Shown one piece after another: positions 8,221-19,176 of a stretch of 64,000 nt of DNA (within the stretch, counting starts at the first letter, position 1; each line of letters begins with the position of its first letter). The translations under genes were made by a program, and so were the position numbers. The stretch lies in assembly GCF_019396345.1 (NCBI RefSeq), contig NZ_JAHKRM010000014.1, forward strand, positions 186,001 to 250,000. The letters run 5' to 3'. Origin of the DNA: Nonomuraea guangzhouensis. GTDB lineage: Bacteria > Actinomycetota > Actinomycetes > Streptosporangiales > Streptosporangiaceae. Under the pieces are notes generated by a model that did no database searches, was not told the DNA's origin, and saw only the letters and a program-made list of their open reading frames with translations.

Positions 8221-9099
8221 TTACAACTTCTTGATCACACCCGTTGAGAAGAACTGAACCAGCAGGACGGCGACATGCACAGCAGCCTGAGCCGTTTCCT
8301 GATTGATCGGGCTGGTCGTTGGGCCACCTGCGTGACGATCACGCTGACCGTGCCACAGCAAAGCGATCAGCTTCGTGACGGATTCCGCGGAGGCCGGCGA
8401 GCCGTGCTTGTCGGCGATCCCCAGGATGTACTTGTGCGGCACCAACTCCAGATGCGCCCGAACCTTTCCCAACGTCGGCTGAGGATCGGTGGGGATCGTC
8501 AGCGGAATCGCCACCGCCTCCACTGCCTTGACGGCCTCGCTGTAGGCCAGGGCAGGGTTCGGTTGGTATCCGAAGGCCGCATTCCATGCTCTACGCAGGT
8601 GACCTGACGCGTCAGAAGGGGCCGCGTTCTCTGTGGCGATGGTTGCCTCGACGACAGTGTCATCGACCCTGCGCTCGAGTCCGTCGTAATCCTGCTTCAC
8701 CTGCCAGGCGGACCCCGCGCTGCGCAGTATGTTCTGTAGATCCCTGACGTGGAGCAGCCACAATTTCCGCTTCTCCGCGGTCCTCTCGTCCACGGTGGGA
8801 TCAAGAGCACCAGTCATGATCCGATTGACACGGAGTGCCGCATCGACGGCATCGAGGAGGACCACCTCGTTCGCCTGCGTCATGTCGAAGGTCTGCGGGT
8901 TGAGATTGAGGTTCTGGTGGATGAGGAGTTCGACAGCGCGAGCAGTGTCGGGGAAGCCGGTCATGCTGCGGCTAGACCAGAGCGCGAGATGGGGGCGCAG
9001 GTAGTCGGGTACACCTTCGACGAGTTCGCGCTCGCCATTGAGCCCGGCCACGCGCTCGCTGAGAGGCCGCCACGGCGGTTCGGACGTCTGGTGGGTCAT
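8221..9099 (-). CDS. hypothetical protein, possibly Abi-C-like, 292 aa
   Basis: A soluble, mostly helical protein without membrane segments. The C-terminal half contains AYSEAVKAVEAVAIPL, TLGKVRAHL, WHGQRDRHAGG and AAVHVAVLLVQFF. This RHAGG plus hydrophobic-helix pattern resembles C-terminal Abi-C-like (abortive infection) domains and similar actinobacterial hypotheticals. The family assignment is from memory and weak. It stands alone on the minus strand next to the relaxase gene. Confidence 0.55.
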   Translation of the reverse strand: MTHQTSEPPWRPLSERVAGLNGERELVEGVPDYLRPHLALWSSRSMTGFPDTARAVELLIHQNLNLNPQTFDMTQANEVVLLDAVDAALRVNRIMTGALDPTVDERTAEKRKLWLLHVRDLQNILRSAGSAWQVKQDYDGLERRVDDTVVEATIATENAAPSDASGHLRRAWNAAFGYQPNPALAYSEAVKAVEAVAIPLTIPTDPQPTLGKVRAHLELVPHKYILGIADKHGSPASAESVTKLIALLWHGQRDRHAGGPTTSPINQETAQAAVHVAVLLVQFFSTGVIKKL

Positions 9100-9320
9100 C
9101 GGGCAAGGATAGGGAAGGCGAATTGACCGACTGCCTTGCTCGATTAACTGGCCTTACCTTCGCCGGTGCCGGCGCATTCCTCAAGCGACTCAGACCTCGC
9201 CTGGTAGCTCTTGCGTGGGCCTGATCCGATCCGATGACGGTGAAACTGCCAGTAGATCTATGCCCAGGCAGGGTGCCCGGGGAACCGGAGGTGATGGAGG
9301 CCCGGGTCTGGACAGAATTA

Positions 9321-10002
9321 CGCCGGCCCATGCGCGCGATTCCGGTTCTCGCCCGGGTGCTGGACACCTACGACACTTCGTATGCCCGCGAACTGGCGCT
9401 GTATTTGAGCTGGCTGGCCGTGGCGCTGGCCGACGCCGCGAGCCCGAAGCCGCGATCGGCGCAGCCTTGTGGATCACCGGAATCGACGACCACCCGCCAC
9501 ACGGCTCTGCGCGTATTCTGCTGGTTCTGGACAGAGCGCGGTGCTTGCGGCGAGAGGGGTTGGTGGTGCTTCTCGAACATCCAGAACGCGTGGGCCCCAT
9601 GCCGGAGCACGCCACGGTCAAAGATCTGATGATCCTGGCCACCAACGCAGCAGCCTCGCGCTACTTCACCGAGGAACAGGCCCGCGTCATGTGCGCGGCT
9701 GTCGTGCGGATCACAAATCCGGTTATTTCGACCCGGCGTCGGTAGCCGTCACGTCGGCGCTCAACACGGCTCGCGCCGGCGGCGATGTGTGCGTCGGCCT
9801 GGACGTCCTGGTCAGTGTGCTCGACTCCTTCGCTGAGCGCCACGGCCTGCTTTCCGAGGATGAGATTCTTGCTCGCGAGCTCGGCTATGTCCGCGTCCCG
9901 GACGAATTCGGCCGCGAACTCGGTCACCCGTCTCCGATGATGTCTTCACTGTCGATCTGCGGGTTGCCTCCAAGCCGGGCCGATGAGGCCGGCCGTCGGT
10001 GA
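9321..10002 (+). pseudogene. frameshifted gene relics, in part TPR/XRE-regulator-like
   Basis: A coding signal is present but moves between frames. Residues like RAIPVLARVLDTYD and YARELALYLSWLAVALADA (9321-9437) match the TPR-type C terminus of actinobacterial XRE regulators. The same alignment continues in another frame as EPEAAIGAALWITG from 9440. Later, ATNAAASRYFTEEQARVM near 9640 and FDPASVAVTSALNTARAGGD from about 9735 again lie in different frames although both have high third-position GC. No intact start-to-stop gene can be drawn. There may be one or two dead genes. Confidence 0.55.
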
Positions 10003-10078
10003 CGGCGACACCGGCGAGCTGGCACGACAGCACGCGCCCCTGCGGAGGGTGTCCGCCGCTCGCCGCTCCGCGTCATGG

Positions 10079-10528
10079 TCACAGGAGCAGGCCGAACAGC
10101 CGGGTCATGCGCTGCCAATGCTCGCTGGAGGGGTTCTTGAGGTCGGGTTCGACGATCTTGAGCGCGCGGGCGAGCGCCATGGACAGCCCGCCGGCCACGG
10201 CCGGCAGCCGGGCCTCGGCGTCTACGCTGAGCGACAGGTCGAGCGGTGGCAGCGCGGTGAGCTGCTCCAGGATCGGCGATAGCTCCAGCTCCTCGTCCAG
10301 GTCTCGGAAGTCGTGCATGTTCTCCTGCAGGCCCTTGGTGATGGGCAGGTCCCATGGCTGGATGATGTCGCGCCTGTTCTCCTTGGCCGCGGCCTCGGCG
10401 ACGACGAGCATGTCGTACAGCTTCTGGTTGACGAAGTCGTTGAAGCGCTTGAGGTCGTTCTTGTCCACGTTGAGTCCCGCGGCGGTGCGGAAGAAGCGCT
10501 CGAACCTGGAGTGTGCCATAACCGGCAT
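10079..10528 (-). CDS. DUF1931 family histone-fold-like protein
   Basis: A 149-residue protein starting MPVMAHSRFERFFRTAAG and containing VDKNDLKRFNDFV, RDIIQPWDLPITKGLQ and PPLDLSLSVDAEARLP, the hallmark blocks of DUF1931. A family structure (Aquifex Aq_328) has a double histone fold, and the function is unknown. In actinobacteria such genes often sit among universal-stress and heat-shock genes, as here. It is the last gene of the run 12629-10079. Its start is 6 bases before the end of the upstream oxidoreductase frame, so the two overlap slightly. Confidence 0.8.
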   Translation of the reverse strand: MPVMAHSRFERFFRTAAGLNVDKNDLKRFNDFVNQKLYDMLVVAEAAAKENRRDIIQPWDLPITKGLQENMHDFRDLDEELELSPILEQLTALPPLDLSLSVDAEARLPAVAGGLSMALARALKIVEPDLKNPSSEHWQRMTRLFGLLL

Positions 10529-10533
10529 GTCGA

Positions 10534-12198
10534 TCACCGTCTTCTCTGTCGATTTCCTGTGGTGGTGAACCTTTCGTGCACCAGGCGCACGGCCATGGCG
10601 CCCTCTCCCACCGCGGAGGCGACCCGCTTGACCGATCCGCTGCGGACGTCGCCCGCGGCGAAGACGCCCAGGTGGTCGGTCTCCAGGGGAAGCGGTGCAT
10701 TCCAGGTGGTGGATTGTCCCGTGATGATGAAGCCGCGGTCGTCGAGCGGCACGGCGCCCTCCAGCCATTTGGTGTGCGGGTCGGCGCCGATGAAGACGAA
10801 CATCGCCCTGGTTGCGATCTCCAGGGACTTCCCCGTGCGCTTGTTGCGGACGCGGACACTTTTCAGCGTGCCGTCGCCGATGAGCTCGTATACCTCGGTG
10901 TTGTGCATGATCTCGATGCCGGGCGTGCGGTCGAGCTCGTCGGCGAGGTAGTGGGACATGCTGGCGCGCACGTCGTCACCGCGTACGATCATGCGCACCG
11001 ATGACGCGTTCCTGGCCAGGTAGAGGGCCGCCTGACCGGCGGAGTTGCCGCCGCCGACGATGACCACCGGCGAGTGGCTGCACATGCGCAGCTCGAATGG
11101 GGTGGCCGCGTAATAGACGCCCGATCCCTCGTACTTCTCCAGCTCGGGGACCTCCAGCCGCCGGTAGCGGGCGCCGGTGGCGATGATCACGGCGTGGCCC
11201 TTGACGGTGCTGCCGTCCGCGACGACGACGCCGTAGAAGCCGTCGTCCGGCTGCAGGCCGGTCGCCTCGGCCGGGACGGTCAGCACCGCGCCGAACTTCC
11301 GCGCCTGGATGATGGCGCGCTCGGCCAGCTCGGCGCCCGAGATGCCGGCGGGGAAGCCGAGGTAGTTCTCGATGCGGGAGGAGGTGCCAGCTTGGCCGCC
11401 GGCGGCCACGGCGTCGAGCACGATGGTCGTCAGCCCTTCCGAGGCCCCGTACACGGCGGCGGCCAGGCCCGCGGGGCCCGCGCCCACGACGACCAGGTCG
11501 CTGACCCCGTCGCTGGGCATCGGGGCGGGCAGGCCGATCGCTTTCGCCAGGTCGGCGACGGTTGGGTTGCGCAGGACCTTGTCGCCGCGCCAGATCACGA
11601 CCGGGGTGTTCTCGGGCGGGATACGCAGCTCGCGCAGCAGCGCGTCCGCCTCCTCGTCCTCCTCCAGGTCGATCCACCGGTGCGGCACCCTGTTGCGGGC
11701 GGCGAACTCGCGCAGCCGCCGGCAGTCCGCCGAATAGCGGGAGCCGATGATGCGGAAGCCGGTGCCCAGCCCGATCAGCAGGGACCGCCGGGCCAGGTAG
11801 GCCCGCAGGATGAGGTCGCCGAGCGTCTGGTCGCGCGCCACCAGCGCGCGTACCTCCTCGGCCGGCACGGCCAGCACCTCGCCCGGCTCCTGGACGATGG
11901 CGGTCAGGAATCCCGCCTGGCCGGTGAGCAGGCTGAGCTCGCCGAGGAACCGGCCCGGGCCGTGGACGGCGATCGTCCGCTCGTCCGGGCCGTGCCCCTC
12001 GACCATGGCTACCTTGCCGGTCAGCACGACGATGAACTCCGTGGTGGGCTCCCCCTCACGGAACAGGACGTCGCCTCCCGACACGGTCCGGCGCTCGCCG
12101 CGGGGGGAGAGCTCGGCGAGCTGCGCCTCGCTCAGCCGGGGATAGGCGCCGTACAAGTCCGGCGTCTCGGGTACCGGCGGTTCGGGTGGCGGCGTCAT
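10534..12198 (-). CDS. cNMP-binding, TrxR-like FAD oxidoreductase
   Basis: A 554-residue protein with three parts. Residues about 20-135 form a cyclic-nucleotide-binding domain (GGDVLFREGE, GRFLGELSLLTG). Residues about 155-225 look like a thioredoxin/glutaredoxin fold (WIDLEEDEEADALLRELRI, NTPVVIWRG). From about 235 comes a thioredoxin-reductase fold with FAD motif VVGAGPAGLAAAVYG and NADP motif VVIVGGGNSAGQAALYLA. The CxxC pair of true thioredoxin reductases is absent: that segment reads GVYYAATPFELRMC. It therefore probably does not reduce thioredoxin by the standard route, although its start overlaps the thioredoxin stop (ATGA), which suggests partnership. Confidence 0.85.
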   Translation of the reverse strand: MTPPPEPPVPETPDLYGAYPRLSEAQLAELSPRGERRTVSGGDVLFREGEPTTEFIVVLTGKVAMVEGHGPDERTIAVHGPGRFLGELSLLTGQAGFLTAIVQEPGEVLAVPAEEVRALVARDQTLGDLILRAYLARRSLLIGLGTGFRIIGSRYSADCRRLREFAARNRVPHRWIDLEEDEEADALLRELRIPPENTPVVIWRGDKVLRNPTVADLAKAIGLPAPMPSDGVSDLVVVGAGPAGLAAAVYGASEGLTTIVLDAVAAGGQAGTSSRIENYLGFPAGISGAELAERAIIQARKFGAVLTVPAEATGLQPDDGFYGVVVADGSTVKGHAVIIATGARYRRLEVPELEKYEGSGVYYAATPFELRMCSHSPVVIVGGGNSAGQAALYLARNASSVRMIVRGDDVRASMSHYLADELDRTPGIEIMHNTEVYELIGDGTLKSVRVRNKRTGKSLEIATRAMFVFIGADPHTKWLEGAVPLDDRGFIITGQSTTWNAPLPLETDHLGVFAAGDVRSGSVKRVASAVGEGAMAVRLVHERFTTTGNRQRRR

Positions 12199-12629
12199 GC
12201 GTGCGCCTTGACCGCGTCCTCGACCCATCTGCGCAGCTCGTGGGCGGGCGCGGCGCCCGCCCGCTGGGCGACGACCTCGCCGCGGACCATCATCATGAGC
12301 GTCGGGATGTGCTTGATCGTGAAGCGCTCGGACAGGTGTGGCGACCGGTCCACGTTGACTTTGACGAGTTTGACGCGGCCGGCCATGTCCTGGGAGACCT
12401 GTTCGAGCGCGGGCGTGACCATCCGGCACGGCCCGCACCAGTCCGCCCAGAAGTCGACGATGACCGGTAGCGCCGATCGCTCGGCGACTTCGGCGAACGT
12501 GTCGTCGCCCGCCTCGGCGGTCCACGGCAGCGGCTGATGGCAGTTCCCGCACTGGGGGGCGCCGTCGGCCGCGGCCGGGACCCTGTTCCGTTTGCCGCAG
12601 TTCGGGCAGGCGAGGGTGGTCGAGATCAT
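12195..12629 (-). CDS. trxC: thioredoxin 2 (zinc-finger thioredoxin)
   Basis: A 144-residue thioredoxin with an N-terminal zinc ribbon (CPNCGKRNR and CGNC) and the active site DFWADWCGPCRM near residue 67. A cis-Pro follows in IKHIPTLMMM. This is the thioredoxin-2/TrxC architecture, cytoplasmic and usually linked to oxidative stress. It lies directly downstream of clpB and is coupled to the FAD oxidoreductase by a 4-base overlap. Confidence 0.9.
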   Translation of the reverse strand: MISTTLACPNCGKRNRVPAAADGAPQCGNCHQPLPWTAEAGDDTFAEVAERSALPVIVDFWADWCGPCRMVTPALEQVSQDMAGRVKLVKVNVDRSPHLSERFTIKHIPTLMMMVRGEVVAQRAGAAPAHELRRWVEDAVKAHA

Positions 12630-12630
12630 G

Positions 12631-15249
<2,619 letters not shown>

Positions 15250-15259
15250 TCCAGTCCCC

Positions 15260-15552
15260 CTAGTGTCGTGAGGCGTGCGTACGCAGGGAGCTCTCCAGCG
15301 CCTCGATCCGGTCGAGCAGGTCGGTCACCAGCCCGATCGCGGCATAGTTGATCGACAGGCCCTCGTGCAGCCGCCGGATGCGGGCGGCCGCGGCGACCTG
15401 GGAGAGCGGGAAGCAGAGCTCTCCCCTGGCGTCCCTGACCGGTTCCAGCAAGCCGAGCACCACCAGGCGGCGGATGGTCTCCGGGTGCAGCCCGGTGACC
15501 CGCGCATAGGAGTCCAGGCCCAGCCGTGTCGGGCGGACGATCGCGTACGTCG

Positions 15553-15556
<4 letters not shown>
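15260..15556 (-). CDS. MerR-like chaperone modulator (CbpM/HspR-type)
   Basis: A 98-residue protein with a MerR-type winged helix (DSYARVTGLHPETIRRLVVLG, then GELCFPLSQVAAAARIRRLH) and a C-terminal helix that could pair with a partner. It sits exactly where actinobacterial dnaK operons carry hspR, but also where CbpM modulators follow CbpA-type DnaJ proteins. The sequence does not decide between repressor and J-protein inhibitor. The start has GAGGAGGGG just upstream and overlaps the dnaJ stop (ATGA). Confidence 0.75.
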
Positions 15557-16526
<970 letters not shown>

Positions 16527-16527
<1 letters not shown>

Positions 16528-17051
16528 CACTCCGCCTTCTTGGCTACCACCACCACCGCCGGGCGCAGTTGCCGCTGGTCGTCGCCGTAGCCGGGCTGCA
16601 GCACCTCCACGACGGTGCCGGGTGCGACGTCGTCGCGTTCGACGGTCGAGACCGCCTCGTGGTGCTGGGGATCGAACGGTACGCCGGTCTGGTCCCGGCG
16701 GCGGTAGCCGAGGCGGTTCAGCGTGGCGACCGCCTGGTCGCGCACCGCGCGCACCCCCTGGATGAGCGGATTGGCGTCGCTGTCCCCATCGGCGGCGCTC
16801 AGCGCGCGCTCCAGGTTGTCCAGGACGGGCAGCCACTGGGCGGCCACCTTGTCCCGCTCCTCGACCCGGAGCCGCTCGGTGTCCCGGGCGATGCGCTTGC
16901 GGACGTTGTCCAGCTCGGCGACCGCACGCAGCCACCGGTCCTCCAGCTCCGCCAGCTTCGCCTCCGCTTCCGCGAGCGGCTCGGCCTCGTCGGTGCCGGC
17001 CTGAACCGCCCGCGCACCATCCTGGTCCGTACGCTCTTCGTGGCCGTTCAT
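16527..17051 (-). CDS. grpE: GrpE nucleotide-exchange factor
   Basis: A 174-residue cytoplasmic dimer-forming protein that releases ADP from DnaK. It has a long N-terminal coiled coil (LAEAEAKLAELEDRWLRAVA), the signature RAVAELDNVRKRIARD, and a beta domain with FDPQHHEAV and PGTVVEVLQPGY. It lies 1 base from the dnaK stop and overlaps the J-protein gene by the TGATG arrangement, so dnaK-grpE-dnaJ are co-transcribed. Confidence 0.93.
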
Positions 17052-17052
17052 G

Positions 17053-18945
17053 TCACTCCGTGTCAGAGGTGGTGAACTCGGCGTCGATCACGTCGTCGTC
17101 GGCCGGGCCGCCCGAAGCGCTCTCCGACCTGCCCTGCGGGGGCACGTTGGCCGACTGGCTGGTCTGCAGCGCCTGGTTGACCTGCTGGAGTTCGCCGCTG
17201 AGGCCGCGCAGCCGGTCGATCGGCGCCTCCTGCTTGATCGCCTCGCGGGCGTCGTGGACGAGCTGTTCGGCACGCGCCTTCTCGTGGACGGGGACACCGT
17301 CGCCGAGCTCTTGCAGGCGGCGTTCCACCTGGTAGGCGACCGAGTCCAGCTCGTTACGGACTTCGATCATCTGCCGCAGCCGGAGGTCCTCGTCGCGGTG
17401 CTGCTCGGCGTCCTGGATCATCCGCTCGATCTCCTGCTTGTCCAGCGTGGAGGTCTCGCTGATGGTGACCTTCTGCTCGGCGCCGGTGTCCTTGTCGCGG
17501 GCGGTGACGTTGAGGATGCCGTTGGCGTCGATGTCGAAGGTGACCTCGATCTGCGGCTCTCCCCGCGGCGCGGGCCGGATGTTCTCCAGCCGGAAGCGCC
17601 CGAGCACCCGGTTGTCGGCCGCCCGCTCCCGCTCCCCCTGAAGGATCACGATGTCGACGGCATTCTGGTTGTCGTCGGCCGTGCTGAAAGTCTCGGTCCG
17701 GCGGGCCGGGATCGTCGTGTTGCGTTCGATGACCTTCGTCATGACGCCGCCGAGCGTCTCGACGCCCAGCGACAGGGGCGTGACGTCGAGCAGGACGACG
17801 TCCTCGACCTCGCCCTTGAGGATGCCCGCCTGGATCGCCGCGCCGATGGCCACGACCTCGTCCGGGTTCACCGTCATGTTGGGGTCCTTGCCGCCGGTCA
17901 GCCTGCGTACGAGGTTCTGCACGGCGGGCATGCGGGTCGACCCGCCGACGAGGATCACCTCGTCGATGTCCGACGGCCTGAGCTTGGCGTCCTCCATCGC
18001 CTGCTCCACGGGATGGACACAGCGCTCGACCAGGTCGGCGGTGATCTGCTCGAACGTGGAGCGCATGAGAGTGGTGTTGAGGTGCTTCGGCCCCGCGGCG
18101 TCCGCCGTGATGAACGGCAGACTGATCGTGGTCTGCGTCACCTCCGACAGCTCGACCTTGGCCTTCTCCGCCGCCTCGAACAGCCGCTGCAGGGCCTGCG
18201 GGTCCTTGCGCAGGTCGATGCCCTGCTCCTTCTGGAACTCATCGGCCAAATGGTCGACGATCCTGCGGTCGAAGTCGTCCCCGCCGAGGTGCCCGTCGCC
18301 GGAGGTCGAACGTACCTCGACGACCCCCTCACCGATGTCCAGGACGCTGACGTCGAACGTGCCGCCACCCAGGTCGAAGACCAGCACGGTCTCATTTCCC
18401 TTCTTGTCCAGCCCGTACGCCAGAGCCGCGGCGGTCGGCTCGTTGATGATCCGCAGGACCTCCAGTCCCGCGATACGCCCTGCGTCCTTGGTCGCCTGGC
18501 GCTGGGCGTCGTTGAAGTAGGCCGGGACGGTGATGACGGCCTCGGTCACCTTCTCGCCGAGATACTTCGCGGCGTCCGCGGCCAGCTTGCGCAGCACGAG
18601 GGCCGAGACCTCCTCGGGCGCGTACTGCTTGCCCTTGACGTCGAAGCGGACGCTGCCGTCGGGCCCCTCCGCCACGTCGAAGGAGACGGCGTTGATCTCG
18701 CTCTTGACCTCGTCGAATCGGCGGCCGATGAAGCGCTTGGCCGAGTAGATCGTCCCTTTCGGGTTGAGGATGGCCTGACGACGGGCGAGCTGGCCCACGA
18801 GCCGCTCACCCTGGTCGGTGAACGCGACCACCGACGGCGTCGTACGGGCGCCCTCCGCGTTCGGTATCACCGTCGGATGCCCGTCCTCCGTGGCGGCGAT
18901 CACCGAGTTGGTCGTGCCGAGGTCGATGCCTACTGCCTTCGCCAT
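17053..18945 (-). CDS. dnaK: DnaK chaperone (Hsp70)
   Basis: A 630-residue Hsp70 with the ATPase signatures GIDLGTTNS, VFDLGGGTFDVSVLD and VILVGGSTRMPAVQ. The substrate-binding domain follows (DVTPLSLGVETLGG), then a C-terminal lid. AGGGGGAGCC lies just before the ATG. It heads the chaperone operon. I see no HAIR (CTTGAGT-N7-ACTCAAG) or CIRCE palindrome in the 200 bases upstream, so control by HspR or HrcA is not supported. The LuxR-type regulator upstream is a candidate controller. A second, housekeeping dnaK may exist elsewhere in the genome. Confidence 0.96.
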   Translation of the reverse strand: MAKAVGIDLGTTNSVIAATEDGHPTVIPNAEGARTTPSVVAFTDQGERLVGQLARRQAILNPKGTIYSAKRFIGRRFDEVKSEINAVSFDVAEGPDGSVRFDVKGKQYAPEEVSALVLRKLAADAAKYLGEKVTEAVITVPAYFNDAQRQATKDAGRIAGLEVLRIINEPTAAALAYGLDKKGNETVLVFDLGGGTFDVSVLDIGEGVVEVRSTSGDGHLGGDDFDRRIVDHLADEFQKEQGIDLRKDPQALQRLFEAAEKAKVELSEVTQTTISLPFITADAAGPKHLNTTLMRSTFEQITADLVERCVHPVEQAMEDAKLRPSDIDEVILVGGSTRMPAVQNLVRRLTGGKDPNMTVNPDEVVAIGAAIQAGILKGEVEDVVLLDVTPLSLGVETLGGVMTKVIERNTTIPARRTETFSTADDNQNAVDIVILQGERERAADNRVLGRFRLENIRPAPRGEPQIEVTFDIDANGILNVTARDKDTGAEQKVTISETSTLDKQEIERMIQDAEQHRDEDLRLRQMIEVRNELDSVAYQVERRLQELGDGVPVHEKARAEQLVHDAREAIKQEAPIDRLRGLSGELQQVNQALQTSQSANVPPQGRSESASGGPADDDVIDAEFTTSDTE

Positions 18946-18981
18946 TGCGGCTCCCCCTAGCGATTGATGCTTTCGAGCGAT

Positions 18982-19152
18982 TCACGCGCCCGGGGGCGCG
19001 CTCTCCGACTCGACGAGGACTTGGTGCTCGTCGGCCACCAAGCCGCTCTCCGAGACGAAGTCCCGCCGGCCGCCCGTCAGCGCATGCGCGATCAGTCCGT
19101 AGACCCACACCATTTGAAGCTTTCGCGGGAGCTGCCGCGTCACATCCCCCAT
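18982..19152 (-). CDS. small hypothetical protein between regulator and dnaK
   Basis: A 56-residue frame (MGDVTRQLPRKLQMVWVYG...) with almost all codons ending in G or C, so it is probably real. A GTG 21 bases upstream (19173), almost touching the stop of the LuxR-type gene, is an alternative start. Neither start has a clear ribosome site. It is on the same strand as, and 36 bases upstream of, dnaK. No family is recognised. Confidence 0.5.
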   Translation of the reverse strand: MGDVTRQLPRKLQMVWVYGLIAHALTGGRRDFVSESGLVADEHQVLVESESAPPGA

Positions 19153-19176
19153 ACGTGTAGTTCTGGCGCTCACGCG

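Noticed and set aside
17050..18960. 636-residue plus-strand open frame
   Set aside because: Antisense shadow of dnaK.
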